From Jaltomata sinuosa (taxonomy: Eukaryota; Streptophyta; Magnoliopsida; Solanales; Solanaceae), in assembly GCA_003996215.1 (NCBI GenBank), contig QJPP01000279.1, positions 558,001-622,000 of the forward strand: 64,000 nucleotides of DNA. Reading direction: 5' to 3'. Positions within the stretch are counted from its first letter, which is position 1. Every line of letters starts with the position of its first letter. Below, in pieces: positions 44,607 through 57,748 of the stretch. A program made the position numbers and the translations under genes. The notes beneath the pieces were generated by a model. It was given only the letters and a program-made list of their open reading frames with translations. It had not been told where the DNA came from and did no database searches.

Positions 44607-46937
44607 TGTCACGACCCAGACCGTCGTGAGTGACACTCACCCAATACCCCAGGGTGAGCGGACCAATTCTGACCCAACACTTAATCATACTAGCAGCTTA
44701 AAACCAAAGAATAAAATAAACTACAATAAAATCTCAAATCCTATTTTATAAAACTACGAAACATCCTCCCTAGAACCTGAAAGTCATTGTACCAAAATAC
44801 TCTACCAAATTGTCTAGAAAATATGGGGATGCAACCCCAAATAAGTAAGAGTTTAAGCCTGAAACAAGTGGACTATAACTAAATAGAAAGAAATTAAGGT
44901 AGCTCGATCGAAACAGCTCACCCTTGATGTTTGAAAGCGCTAGGACTAAAGGTGAAGTCGCGCGTTAGCCACCGAAAAATTATCTGTACTCACAAAAAGA
45001 AATACAAGTGCAGAATCAGTACACAACCACCGTGTACTGGTAGGATCATCAGCCAATTTTAAATAAACAGTATATGAACAGTATCTAAAGTCAAGTAAAG
45101 CACAGGAAATATGTGAACAAGCCAACAAATATCTCTAGACTACAAGTCTCCTCCTAGCTTATCCCCACATGAAATCCACTTCACAACCATTGACAACATT
45201 CAATGACAATGCAATAAACATTCCATTTTACTTATCCCAGACCCACCATGGGATCCCCCTAACAACACCTAAGTGTTAAACATATAACTCGGTCTAAACC
45301 AAGACCAACTCACAATCAAATATTATAATAATCCGGCCTCTCAAGGACCATATACAAGATCACAATTCAGCAACACAACCCGGTCCACTCATGGAACCAT
45401 CACAAGAATACACAATGCAAAAAAATAAACCTGTATAAGGCATGATACTCGAGCCAATCAGTTAGTAACCCGTACCAGGTATGATACTCGAGTCAACCAT
45501 TTATTATGCCATACCAGGTATGGTACTCGAGTCAACCATTTATTATCCCGTACCAGGCGTGGTACTCAAGCCAACCGTTAGTATCCCGTACCAGGCGTGG
45601 TACCTGAGCCAACCGTTTGTTATCCTGTACCAGGCATGGTACCTGAGCCAACCATTGGTATCTCATACCAGGCGTGGTACCCGAGCCTACTGAATGTCGC
45701 ACAGAATCCACAGTCACAAACAATGAATAATCAACACTTGTAAACCCAAAAGAAATAACACCTAGTTCATTTCACAAGACTGATAACATGATACTTAGAC
45801 TTTCCTAAATCATTCCCTAAGCATGCAACTCATATAATACTTAAGCAAAAGTACACGAACATAAAATGCATATAGGAATCAATAACCATCACCTACCTCG
45901 AAATATTCCAAGCTTTACTCAATTAGAGCTTTTCTCTTTCCCAAAGTTCTTGCCGATTCTTGGTCTAAAACAACACACAATAACCAAAATCAATCTTTAT
46001 GGCCTAATAGTTACTCGAATTATGCAAATATTCCAAACCTTAGGCCAACCATGATTATCCCACCTTTTTTTTGGGTTTCCCCACCATTAGTTGATCTATT
46101 CCTACAATTCTCATAGATACATTTAGAGAATCAAGGTCACATGATCATAATCTAATGAAATCATCAATACCCAAGAACTTTTACACCTTAGAATCCTGTA
46201 TTTCCCTGGATTCTACCATCTTAGGTCATTTCAAACCTGTCCCTAAGTCCACCCATAGCAATTCTATAGGGTAGGAAGGATAGTATGGTGTTTGGGGAGT
46301 AGAATTCTTACCATTATGACAAAAATTGGTGGAAAACTGATGAAAATCGCCCAAAATTGCCTTGCCCTTCTCCCAAAACGTGTTGAAGAAAACTGACTAT
46401 TTTTAGGAAAGTTTCTGTATTAAATCCCGTCATGCTCTGTTATAGCAGTCCTCTCTTCTATAGCAGTACTGCCATAGCGGAATCGACTGCTATGGCGGAG
46501 GATGACGGATGTTGACTTTTGCTGTAGCTGTATTTTCTCTACTACGACGGAGGTTGCTATGGAACTGTGTCAATTGCTACGGAAGTTGATATGGGACAAA
46601 AAGTCATAAAGTCCCCCAAATTGGTCCATTTTACAACACACTCGATTTCCTGACATTTCTAAACAACCCCTTCACGTCAACCTCGATACCGGAAGTTCTA
46701 CTCACCCGAATTTGATTCCAAAAAGTCCCCTGGACTCCTTTATGTCTTAGCTAAACGGAAAACTAGCTCAAAATAGGACACGATACCCAATCCTTTCCCG
46801 TATTGCCCTAGATCATACTTCACTTCAAAGCTAGCCGAGCCTAGCCTAGACCAGAATTTTCAACTCCCAAATCCAGAAGTTTTCTGAAAAAACTTGGCAC
46901 AAAAAGTCTACCCATAACGGCAAACTCAGTTATTACA
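44607..46937 (-). repeat. 3' LTR of gypsy A
   Basis: 2331 bp. On the plus strand it runs TGTCACGACCCAGACC...GTTATTACA. It contains six or seven units of a 38-39 bp hairpin repeat (45436-45690) and the CGCTATAG-type cluster (46435-46590). Confidence 0.88.
45436..45690. repeat. 38-39 bp hairpin tandem repeat in the gypsy A 3' LTR
   Basis: ACCAGG recurs at 45474, 45513, 45552, 45590, 45629 and 45667, with a decayed unit before. Each unit carries GTACCAGGCGTGGTAC or a close form, an inverted repeat with a 4-base loop. The 5' LTR has about six units at 52950-53170, and element E has three. Confidence 0.9.
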
Positions 46938-46949
46938 ACAAATACGTAT

Positions 46950-48240
46950 TTACCCATCATTCATTCCCAAATGATCCAACCCAAAATTATGGAAATGAAA
47001 AAAGAAAAGTGTAGTACCTGGATCCTTAAATAAGTGAGGGTACTTGTCCCGCTTGTCCTTCTCAATTTCCCAAGTGGCTTTCTCAATCGGATGATGATTC
47101 CATTGAACCTTTACCATACTGATCATATTTGTCCTCAATTTATGGACATCTCGATCAAGAATCACAACTAGCTCCTCTTCATAGAGAAAATCCTTATCAA
47201 TTAACACTTCACCCCACTTGATGATGTAGTCCCCATCCCTATGGTATTGCTTTAGCATAGATACATGAAATACCGAATGGACACCCGACAAACTAGGCGG
47301 TTGTGCTAACCTGTAAGCCACTGGCCCTACAATCTTAAGAACTTCGAACGGTCCTATGAATCGAGGGATGAGCTTTCCCTTCTTACCGAAATGCATAAAT
47401 CCCTTCATTGGTGACACCTTCAATAGTACTTGTTCACCAATCTAAAAATTCATGTCCCTTACCTTGCGATCCGCATATTCCTTTTGCCTGCTTTGGGCTG
47501 CTAGCAACTTGGTCTGAATCCTCTCACCTTTTCTTGTGCTTCCCTTACCAAGTCCATGTCCAAAGGATTTACCTTGACTTCCTCAAACCACCATATAGGT
47601 GACCTACAACTCCTCTCATACAGTGCCTCAAACGGTGCCATGTCGATACTGGAGTGGTAGCTATTGTTGTATGAGAACTCACACAATGGTAGAAACTGGT
47701 CGCAATGACCCCCCTAAGTCAATCATACATGCTCTCAGCATATCCTCTAATACCTAGATCATCCTCTCCGACTAACCATCAGTCTGGGATGAAAGGCTAT
47801 ACTAAAGGTGAGTTGAGTGCCCAACTCTTCGTGTAGCTTACCCCAAAACTTAGAGGTAAACTGCGTACCCATATCTGAAATGATGGACAGTGGTACCCCA
47901 TGCAATCTCACGATCTCTTTCACAAAAATCTTAGTCAATTACTGTGAATTGTAGTCCACCCTGACCGGAATAAAATGAGTTGACTTGGTCAGCCTGTCCA
48001 CAATGACCCAAATAGAGTCATACTTCCCCAAGGTCTTGGGAAGACCCACCACGAAATCCATGGCTATCCTTTCCCACTTCCACTCTGGAATGAGCATCCT
48101 CTGAAGTAGTCCTGCAGGTTGTTGGTTCTCATACTTCACCTGCTAGCATTTTTGAAATTTGGACACAAAATCAGCTATGTCCCTTTTCATCCTGGCTCAC
48201 CAGTAAAGCTGCCTCAAATCCCTGTACATCTTGGTTACAC
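46950..48240 (-). pseudogene. Integrase and chromodomain-like tail of gypsy A
   Basis: The core starts near 48139 with PEWKWERIAMDFVVGLPK (first Asp). The second Asp survives in SIISDMGTQF, although the usual Arg is Met. A 1-bp deletion near 47790 shifts the frame before the Glu motif, and two stops there (TAG) sit where Gln codons are expected. The open stretch 47686-47501 has FSYNNSYHSSIDMAPFEALY. The tail (47423-46950) has an intact GPY/F module (FIGPFEVLKIVGPVAYRL), VFHVSMLKQY and a chromodomain-like VQWNHHPIEKATWEIEKD. Confidence 0.87.
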
Positions 48241-48370
48241 CCAGATGAATCGAATACCGCGATCCATAAGCCTGTTCTAACACTTTCTGAATGAGGTCGT
48301 CAACCCGAGGAGCACAAATCCTTCCTCCGAAATTTAACACGCTACCAGAATCTAATATGGCATCCCCGGA

Positions 48371-48898
48371 CTATCCAGATATTGCCTTGCTCCGAAGCCT
48401 GCTCAACTGCGAATCCTGAAACTGTTTGGCCTTTATCTCTTCTATGAATGTGTATTTGACCTCAATACTTGCCAACACCCCACCCGATTCTGAAATACCC
48501 AACTGCATGAGCCTAGATTCCAAAGCCTGAATCTCCCTTGCCAATGGTCGTTTGGACACCCCCAAACAAGACAAACTGCCCATATTAACTGTCTTCCAGC
48601 TCAATGCGTCTGCCACCTTATTAGCCTTACCCGGATGGTACTGAATGGTCACATCATAGTCCTTTAACAACTCTATCCACTTTCTCCGCCTCAGATTCAA
48701 GTCCTTCTAGGTAAAAACATGCTGCAAACTGCGATGATAGGTGAACACCTGGCACCTAACACCATAAAGATAGTGTCTCCAAATCTTGAGTGCAAACACC
48801 ACCACTGCCAACTCTAAGTCATGGGTTGGGTAATTCCTCTCATGAAATTTCAACTGCCTGGATGCATAGGCTATCATATTCTTGTCCTGCATCAACAC
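48371..48898 (-). pseudogene. RNase H of gypsy A
   Basis: Motifs are YASRQLKFHERNYPTHDLEL and then VFTYHRS, where the family has VFTDHRS; the catalytic Asp appears replaced by Tyr. A stop at 48707 follows FT. The C-terminal YHPGKANKVADAL and GSLSCLGVSKRPLAREI segments are in the next open frame. The first catalytic Asp lies upstream of this interval, in a shifted frame near 48920. Confidence 0.85.
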
Positions 48899-49845
48899 AG
48901 TACCCGAGTCCGAATATGAAGCATCACAATAAACATTAAAGTCCGTACCTTTAACCGCAAAGACAAAATATGAGTCGTGGTCAGAATTGTCCTGAGCTTT
49001 TGGAAGCTCTCCTCATACCTGTCGGACCGCACAAACGGTACCTCTTTCTGACTTAGCCTTTTCAAGTGAGTAGCAATAGATGCAAAGTCCTTTACAAACC
49101 TACGATAATAGACTATGGGCCCAACAAAACTCCTTACTTCATTCACCAAGCTAGGCCAGACCCAACTCATGACTGCCTCATTCTTCTGGGGATCCGTCAT
49201 CACCCCCTTTTTCGACACTACATGCCCCAAAAATGTGAGAGAAGTCAACCAAAATTCATACTTGGAGAACTTCGCATAAAGATTTTGGTGACTCAATATT
49301 TCTAACACCATACAGAGATGTTCAACATGCTCCTCCCTACTCTTGGAGTAAATCAAAATATCGTCAATAAAAATGATGACGAACGAGTCCAAATAAGACT
49401 TAAATACCCTATTCATCAAACTCATGAATGCTGTTGGTGCATTAGTCAACCCAAATGACATCACTAAGAACTCGTAATGTCCATACCAAGTGCAAAAAGT
49501 AGTCTTAGGAATATCCTCGGGCCTAACCTTTAACGGATGGTACCCTGACCTTAAGTCAATTTTTGAAAATACAGATGCACCTTGTAACTGGTTAAAAAGA
49601 TCATCAATACGGGGTAAAGGATACTTATTCTTTATGGTAACCTTGTTTAACTGCCTGTAGTCTATGCACATCCGCATACTACCATCCTTTTTCTTTACAA
49701 ACAAGACCGGAGCACCCCAAGGCGAAGCTCTGGGACAGATAAAACCCTTTTCTAAGAGTTCCAGGAGCTGAGTCTTAAGATCCCTTAACTCTGCCGGAGC
49801 CATACGATATGGAGGAATGGAAATCAGGCGAGTGCCCGGCTCCAA
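48892..49845 (-). pseudogene. Reverse transcriptase of gypsy A (longest open frame of the element)
   Basis: 317 codons without a stop: PGTRLISIPPYRMAPAEL, KKDGSMRMCIDYRQLN, SKIDLRSGYHPLK, FGLTNAPTAFMSLMN and the active site FIDD (residues 159-162), then FLGHVVSKKGV and VRSFVGPIVYYRRFVKDF. It could still fold, but it depends on a broken polyprotein. The last ~40 residues (RLKVRTLMFIVM...) look frame-shifted relative to the family. Confidence 0.92.
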
Positions 49846-50124
49846 CTAAATACAGAAGTCAATATTCGTGTCCGGAGGCATACCAAACAAATCTGCAGGG
49901 AACACCCCCTGAAACTCTGAAACAACTGGAACTGACTCAATAGATGGGGACTCCACACTATTATCCCGGAGATGAGCCAAAAAGGCTAAACACCCTCTCC
50001 CCACTAGCTTTCTAGCCTAAACAAAAGATACGATCTTAACTGGCTTAGGCCTGTACACACCTTTCCACTCTAGCCTATCCATACCCGGAATCTCTAGAGC
50101 CACAGTCTTGGTGTTACAATTCAA

Positions 50125-50424
50125 TTAAATATGATAAGGAGATAACCAGGTCATGCCCAAAATGATATCAAAGTCTACCATATTCAGAATTACCAAGTCT
50201 ACCCAAGTATGGAACCCCATAAATACGACAGAACAAGCACGATAAACATGAGTCACAATCACGGACTCTCCAACCGGGGTGGAAACATGGATATGGGAAT
50301 CAAGAATATCACAAATCAAGTACAGACCTAAAGCAAAATTTACAGACACATATGAATATGTAGAACCTGGATCAAAAAGTACTGAAGTCATCCTATCACA
50401 CATAAGAATTGTACCTGTGATCAC
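50125..50424 (-). pseudogene. Aspartic protease of gypsy A
   Basis: MTSVLFDPGSTYSYVSV holds the active site in D-P-G-S form. It is followed by STPVGESVIVTHVYRAC and MVDFDIILGMTWLSPYHI, the usual protease-to-RT linker. It ends at a TAA-type stop in the linker. Confidence 0.85.
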
Positions 50425-51891
50425 TGTGTCTGATGCCTCCGCCTCAGAATTTCCTGGAAAAGCATAACAGTAAGATCGGTCATCAATCCGGGCAACTTCT
50501 TTGGTCGGCTGCGTTGCTCCCCTGCTCGCGCCGCCATTCCCTCTGTCTCCTCGACCTCCCTAAAAGTTACCTCGCCCACCCTGTGGATGACCTCTAGTAT
50601 AGCCACCTCTACTTGCTGGTACCACAACCTTAGACTGCTGCTGAGCCTGATGACCAGTCTATCTGTGAGGTCATTCCCTCTTAAAATGGCCCATATCACC
50701 ATAATGAAAATAACAAAGATTAAGTGTAGGCCTGCTGGTAGATGTGTAAGAATCTCCCTAACCTCTAGGAGCTGAAAATTGCTTATTAGTTCCTGGACGA
50801 CCACCTGTAGCAGCTGACAGAGCTGACTGAATAGGATGGGCAGAGTACACCTGCTGATTGTGTCCCCTAGAGCACTAACCACTATAATTCCCATCATTAT
50901 GGGGCTTCTTGTCTAATACTTTAGCCTGCCCGACCTGCTTGACCCCTTCTAACTTCTTAACATAGTCTGTGACCTCATTGAAGCCCTTCCCTGCTGAAGG
51001 CATGTGCACCGATAATACCTGTAGATCCGTATTCAAACCCTTCATAAATAATTGAATCCACTCCTCCTCAGAACCCAACTACTGTGTAGCAAAATGAGAC
51101 AAGGCATGAAACTTAGCCTTATAAGCAGAGACCGACATGCTACCCTATTCCAGAGCCAGAAACTCATCCTTTTTGCGATCTCTCAAGGTACAAGGCACAT
51201 ACTTCTCCAAGAAGAAAGCGTGAAACTGCTCCCAAGTCAGTCAGGGCAAAACAGATGACCGACATTCCACATGAGACCTCCACAACTGCTTAGCATCACC
51301 CTGCAGCTGAAAGGTGACAAACTCAGCCCCATGTTATTGCACAATGCCCAGCTTGTGCAGCCTCTCATAATAGTCCAATATGAACTCATAAGCATCTTCC
51401 TTATCAGTATCCTAAAACGTAAGAGGTTTCAGCTTAAGGAACTTGGTCAGCATCTCGTGCTCATTCCCTGTCATGATCAGACCTCGCATTGGTCTGAATA
51501 AGTCGTTTGTGCCCGACGTCATATCCATTCTAGGAGCTATATTAGCCACTGGTTGAGTACTCGGAACCTGATCTGCAGTCCCCATGGGATTGGCTCCATC
51601 ACCAACCAGCCCACTCAGGAAGGACCACACTTGCTGAAATGCTGCGAGTGTGATAGGGGGAAGGTCTGCACCTCCAGCCGGTGCTGCCTCTGCCTGCTCT
51701 ACACCCTCCTCAACAGCAACCTCGACCTCCTCTTTAACCTGATCCTTGGGTCGGGGAGGGGTCACTTCACGTGCTCATGCATCCTCTTGATCCATCTCTG
51801 GCGGATATTTCCCTACCTCGGACCCTGCCCCTGCCCCTTCCTCTACCTCTGATAGCCGAGTCCGCTGCTAGGACCGCTGCTCTCGCTCCAT
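50425..51891 (-). pseudogene. gag of gypsy A
   Basis: It starts at ATG 51891. TAG and TGA stops occur early, then 51765-51412 is open (ending EMLTKFLKLKPLTF, the capsid start). The capsid core is frame-shifted, with 51078-50875 showing EEWIQLFMKGLNTDLQVLSV and VTDYVKKLEGVKQ. The zinc knuckle near 50710-50670 reads CYFHYGDMGHFKRE followed by TGA, so at least one metal-binding cysteine is gone. Confidence 0.82.
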
Positions 51892-52102
51892 TGTTCCTTG
51901 TTATAACCATCTGCGGACAGAAGAGTGAAAAAAGTCAGATACCAATTTGTATCACCAGATACCGATTAGAATCAAGTTATAGCACGAAGGGAGAAAGAAG
52001 AGACAGTTCCTAAAGTCCTATAGCCTCTCGAAGAAAGGTACATATGTCTCTGCACCACTCCGCAAGACTCTACTAGACCTATTTTGGTATGATGAGATCA
52101 AC

Positions 52103-52120
52103 GAACCTGGCTCTGTACCA
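52103..52120 (-). other. Primer-binding site of gypsy A
   Basis: The minus strand reads TGGTACAGAGCCAGGTTC, the initiator-tRNA-Met complement with one T missing (TGGTA-CAGAG). It lies four bases inside the 5' LTR. Confidence 0.75.
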
Positions 52121-52124
52121 TCTT

Positions 52125-54399
52125 TGTCATGACCCAGACCACCATGAGTCGCACCCACCTAATACCCCCGGGTGAGCGGACCAATTCCGACCCAACACTT
52201 AATCATCCTAGCAGCTTAAAACCAAAGCATAAAATAAACTAGCAATAAAATCTCAAATACTATTTCATAAAACTGCGGAAACATCCTCCCTAGAGTCTGA
52301 AAGTCATTGTACCAAAATATTCTACCAAATTGTCTAGAAAATATGGGGATGCAACCCCAAATAAGCAAGAGTTTAAGCCCGAAACAAGGGGGCTATAACT
52401 AAACAGAAAGAAACCAAGGTAGCTCGATCAAAGCAGCTCACCCTTGATGTCTGTAAGCGCTGGGACTAAAGGTGAGGTCGCGCATCGGCCGCCGGAAGAT
52501 TGGATGTACTCACAAAAAGAAACGCAAGTGCAGAATCAGTACACAACCACCATGTACTGGTAGGATCATCAGCTAATTCCAAATAAATAGTATATAAACA
52601 GTATCTAAAGCCAAGTAAAGCATAGGAAACATGTGAACAAGCCAACAAATATCTCTAGACTACAAGTCTCCTCCTAGCATATCCCCACATGAAATCCACT
52701 TCACAACCATTGACAACATTCAATGACAACGCAATAAACATTCCATTTTACTTAGCTTAGACCCACACTGGGATCCCCCTAACAACACCTAAGTGTTAAA
52801 CATACAACCTTGTCTACACCAAAACCAACTCACAATCAAATATAATAATAATTCAGCCTCTCAAGGATCATATGCAATATCACAATTCAGCAACACAACC
52901 AGTTCCACTCATGGAACCATCGCAAGAATTCACAATGCAATAAAATAAACCCTTACCAGGCATGGTACCCGAGCGAACCAGTTAGTATCCCGTACAAGTC
53001 GTGGTACCCGAGCCAACCATTTGTTATCCCGTACCAGACATGATACCTAATCCAACCGTTAGTATCATGTACCAGGCGTGGTACCCGAGCCAACCATTTG
53101 TTATCCTATAGTAGGCGTGGTACCCGAGCCAACCATTAGTATTCCGTACCAGGCGTGGTACCCGAGCCAACCAAATGTCACACAGAATCAACAGTCACAA
53201 ATAAGGAATAATTAACACTTATAAACCCACAAGCAATAACACCTAGTTCATTTTACAAGACTGATAACATGACACTTAGACTTTCCTAAATCATTCCCTA
53301 AGCATGCAACTCATAAAATACTTAAGCAAAAGTACACGAACATACAATGCATACAGGAATCAATAACCATCACCTACCTCAAAATATTCCAAGCTCTACT
53401 CAGTCAGAGCTTTTCCATTTCCCGAAGTTCTTGTCAAGTTTTGGTCTAAAATAACACACAATAACCAAAATCAATCCTTATGGCCTAATAGTTACCGGGA
53501 TTATGCAAAAATCCCAAACCTCAGGCCAACCATGATCATCCCACCCTTTTTTCTGGGCTTCCCCACTATTAATTCATCTATTCCTACCATTCTTATGGAT
53601 ACATTTAGAGAATTAAGGTCACATGATCATAATCTAATGAAATCATCAACACCCAAGAACTTCTACACCTTAGAATCCCCTATTTCCCTGGATTCTACCA
53701 TCTTAGGTCAGTCCAAACCTTTACCCAAGTCCACCCCTAGCAATTTTATAGTGTAGGAAGGATAGTATGGAGTTTGGGGAGTAGAATTCTTACCTTTAGG
53801 ATGAAAATTGCCCAAAATTACCTTGCCCTTCTCCTAAAACGTATTAAGGAAAACTGACTGTTTTTGGGAAAGTTTTGCATTAAATTCTGTCATACTCCGC
53901 TATAGAGGTTCGCTCCGCTATAGCGTTACCATTGTAGCTGAATCGACTGCTATGGCAGAGGCTGACCGACGTTGACTTTCACTGTAGCAGTAATTTCTCC
54001 ACTACGGTGGAGGTTACTATGGCGGTGTGTCAACTACTATGGAGGTTGACACGGGACAAAATGTCATAAAATCCCCCAAATTGGTCCATTTTACAACACA
54101 CACGATTTTTTGACATTCCAAACTAACTCCTTCACGTCAACCTCGATACCGGGAGTTCTACTTACCCGAATTTGATTTCAAAAAATCTCCTAGACTCCTT
54201 TATGTATTAGCTAAATAAAAAACTATCTCAAAATAAGACACGTTACCCAATCCTTACTCGGATTTTCCTAGACCATATCTTGCTCCAAAACTGGCCAAGA
54301 CTAGCCTAGTCCAGAATTTCTAACTCTTAAATTTGAAAGTTTTCTGACTTGAAACTTGGTACGAAAAGTCTACCCGTAGTGACGAACCCTGTTGTTATA
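52125..54399 (-). repeat. 5' LTR of gypsy A
   Basis: 2275 bp, matching 44607-46937 along its length. It has six hairpin-repeat units (52950-53170) and the CGCTATAG cluster (53885-54030). The outermost bases GTTGTTATA are a decayed form of GTTATTACA. Confidence 0.86.
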
Positions 54400-54770
54400 T
54401 TTTATAACTTTAAAACATATGTCATAAGTGTTAGAATTGAAAATGGTGACTTTTAAAATACACATGTTTTTATTTCAAGAATACCATTGTTGACATAACA
54501 AGATGAAAAAAATCATGTCTAATTTAAAAGAACACATTTTCTCTATAATTGTGCTTTGCTATGACCATAAACAAAATTCAAGGTCAAATATTAAATTTTA
54601 TTCAAATCTATTTACACGAACCTATTTTTCACACGATTAATTCTATGTAGTTTTATCAAGAGCTAAAAGTTCAAAAGGTGTGAAAATACTAATTCATCCA
54701 CCTATAGCAGATAGTAATGATGATCGTTCACATATAATGTGGTGTATGATGAAATTATTCGCAGAGCTTT
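54400..54770 (+). pseudogene. Helitron helicase, C-terminal end
   Basis: Directly after gypsy A the helicase text resumes. At 54641-54700 the frame reads FYVVLSRAKSSKGVKILIHP, the last conserved SF1 motif of Pif1-type Helitron helicases. Decayed codons between 54400 and 54640 cover the preceding motifs. The protein would end near 54770. Confidence 0.8.
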
Positions 54771-57748
54771 TTCATAGTTGAGATAACAATGACTTTGCTT
54801 CTGTTAACTTTGTGAAATTCCCCCCTGCAACTTTCTATTGCTACTGAAAAATTATGATTCATGGGAAGATCTTCAGCTTATGGTTCTTCAATAGTCTTTG
54901 AGATATGTTATGGTATGTCAAAGATGACAATTTTATCTACATCATGAAATTGATAATAACATTAATTTTTAAACTTATCCTACACTGTGAAATTTTTTAT
55001 TATGCAAATCTCTTTCTTAAAAAAATATTTGTTATACAGGTCTGATGCTACCTTACTTTGACTAAATTTGAAGCTACACTCCTGCGTCCACTCTCTATTC
55101 TAAGTTTTCATCCAACTTATCCTTCTTTTATATATTTTATTTTTTTCCTTCTTCAGTAGCTTTTTTGAATTTCTCGATGATTTGTAATTGATCACTTTTG
55201 CTTGACTTTACTCCATGTTGATTTTTCTTCTTCATGTAGTAGCTTCTTTAGATTTCACCCTGATTTCTTTATTATCAAAGTTACAAGAGTAGTTGGGATG
55301 GTGTCTATCACCTGGTGAATTGATTCAAGACCACCATATGCAATGTCATGCTATTAGCTTATTCATTGAATAATTTGAGCTACTACTGATCCATTCTTGC
55401 CCTTATTTTAATATTGATTCAGAGTTAGTTCACTTTGTTATTCACAAAATTATCTAGCTCAACAAAAGTAAGTGAAATATTTTCCTCTAAATCTGTAGGA
55501 GACAGGGTGCTACATGTATAATATCATATCCCTAAGTAAGTTTCTGTTGAAATTAATCTAAGAATTATTCAGAGTACCTTACTACACTAATAATTATCCA
55601 TGTGAATGTAATTTGTGCAGAAAAATCAAGGAGATATTTTGATCCAACCACCCCTCTAGTGGTATATTCTTATTCGCTGCACAAATATTTTATTGAGCGA
55701 AAATAGGATTATCACGAATAATACTTGAAAATTTTCTTCATCTCTCCTCCTAATCTGCAGCTCCTTCAAACTTTCCTAAGACTACCATTTAGAAAATAAT
55801 ACTTCTTTTGCTTCTTCACAAATTTAACCTATATCTTTCTTTCATATTAAAACTAAAAATTATTCTTCTTTTATGAAATGTTTGTTATCTATTGAATGTT
55901 GATAGATTTAAAGCTTATGGCGTAGAAGCTGACATCAGGCTATAGGCCTTTTATCTGCATCTTCCTTCGTAGAGTAGATTGTGCATGCTTTGTTTCTATT
56001 ATCATCATTATTGTCGTAATTTCATCAGATGCAAGAAAATAAATAGTGATTCAATGTTGTGAAGCGACAATAGAAAGAAGTGTGTCCAAGGTTAGTACTT
56101 TGATTTACTATTTCGATATTTAGCTATAATTGTTCAGCTCTAATGTATCTCTTTCAAGAAAGACACATAAGTCTTGATTAGTAAATAGTAGACGCAATAC
56201 AAAAAAGGACAAGATGGGGGCAAAAAGAGGATGGAATACACTGACTTCAACCTTTTTTTGTCTATTTATATTAACTTCTGATTTCAGTGAATCCTTATTC
56301 CTACTAGAGATGTTGGTGCTCCTCAAAAACTCTTTAACACCAAAGGAAAAAAAGAAGAAAGGAAGTACTTCATAATTTAATTGAGTTAGAATACCATTCT
56401 TCGCATTGTCTAGCACAATTAAGTCTCAGTTTGTTATTAATTGTCTGATTTAGTCTCTCCTGTTGTCTTTCTTCACAAGTTAATAATGTATATTCAATCA
56501 AAAGAAATAAATAGGTAATAAGTTTGCATTTAACTTATTCTCATTTGACTAAATATCTATAATTTTATATTTAAAAATGACGTTCTCTTTGGTAGTCAAT
56601 TTGCTGAATTTTACCTCTTCGACCCATTGATCTCTATATCTCTCTCTCGAGACCTAATCTTAATCTATATCTTGCTTTGGCAGGGGATTAGGAGAGCTCT
56701 TCTTTTACTTCTTCTTTAATCTCACTCTCCAAATACTCTTGAGGTAAGTTTACAATTTTCATGCCCATATTCTTAATTACCAGGAAACGTCAAATGACAT
56801 TCTGTCAATCTTTAAATGTGCTTTTGTAAATGTGAGGATTAAATTTATTGCCGGACCAACCTATAAAAACAAAAGGGTTCCTTCGTAACTGGTCATCCAT
56901 AATATCAAATAAATCATAATCATGTATCTTTGGACTGCAGTCATACTGATCGACCTATTTAACTACTTCAATCATTTTTGAGCACCTTATGTCTTTTTTG
57001 AGTTTTCCAAAAAATTGATCATTTCTGTATGATTTCTCTTGCACTGTCCTTTAGATGATAGTGTCTAAATCCCACGATTAAACCCTTAGACTTGCTCCTG
57101 TTAAAATGCTCCCAAACAAATCTATACATAAAACAAATAAAGCAGTAGAGGGGGGTTGAAAGGTACAAAATGCAAATAGAAATACTAACTATACTGTGTG
57201 TACATTGACACTTTCTCTTTAGTGATTTTCTGACACTGATTTATCATGTATTGATCTTCATATTATCCTTTGAAGAATAAAATAATGTCATTAAATAGAG
57301 ATTCTCTGAAGATATCAAAACAAGAAACTAACCTCTTTGGATTTTACAACCATGCTAAAACAAAAGGGGCATCCCGCTATACTAAAGTTTTCACTATGCT
57401 CGAAATTCCGATGAAGAAATTGCTTTTCTTGCACTTTACAGGTACGGCTTTTCTATTTAATCTACTGAGATGAAAGTTAAGTGACATGAAATTTATAAAC
57501 TAGTGTCTTCGGAGAAAAAGGCAGCGGTATTGCTGACAAACAAACAATTCCTGTCCAAGATCAACGCGCAGCTGACCAAAAGTTTTATTCTTAATACTAT
57601 AACTAAGTGATGACAAATGTTGTTCTGTTGTATATATTATAACATTATAATGTTTATATTATTTCTTCAAATTGACAAACAACACATCATAACCTCGCTT
57701 ATGAATTGTAAAGCTATCATTATAATTTGGTTGATTTCTTATTGTTGG
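54771..57748 (+). other. 3' non-coding part of the Helitron
   Basis: I recognise no protein here. A segment at 56683-56741 is flanked by TTTGGCAG and GAG-GTAAGTTTAC, good splice signals, and follows a CT-rich stretch that resembles a plant 5' UTR; it could be captured gene sequence. Frames at 56120-56416 (minus) and 57270-57473 (plus) have no motif I know. Confidence 0.35.

Larger units (their letters stand above)
44607..54399 (-). mobile_element. Ty3/gypsy chromovirus A (Tekay/Del-like), minus strand
   Basis: LTRs at 44607-46937 (3') and 52125-54399 (5') flank gag, protease, RT, RNase H, integrase and a chromodomain-like tail. Flanks TTTTG and TTTTA suggest a 5-bp target duplication with one change, and the Helitron helicase continues on both sides. 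The family shares LTR starts with element E but has a different 3' LTR half. All genes are damaged. Confidence 0.9.

Noticed and set aside
45481..45723. Frames with a repeated 'YQAWYLSQP' or 'LAQVPRLV' pattern, resembling a repeat protein
   Set aside because: They are translations of the 38-39 bp hairpin repeat in the gypsy A LTR. Both strands give similar repeats and there is no start context.
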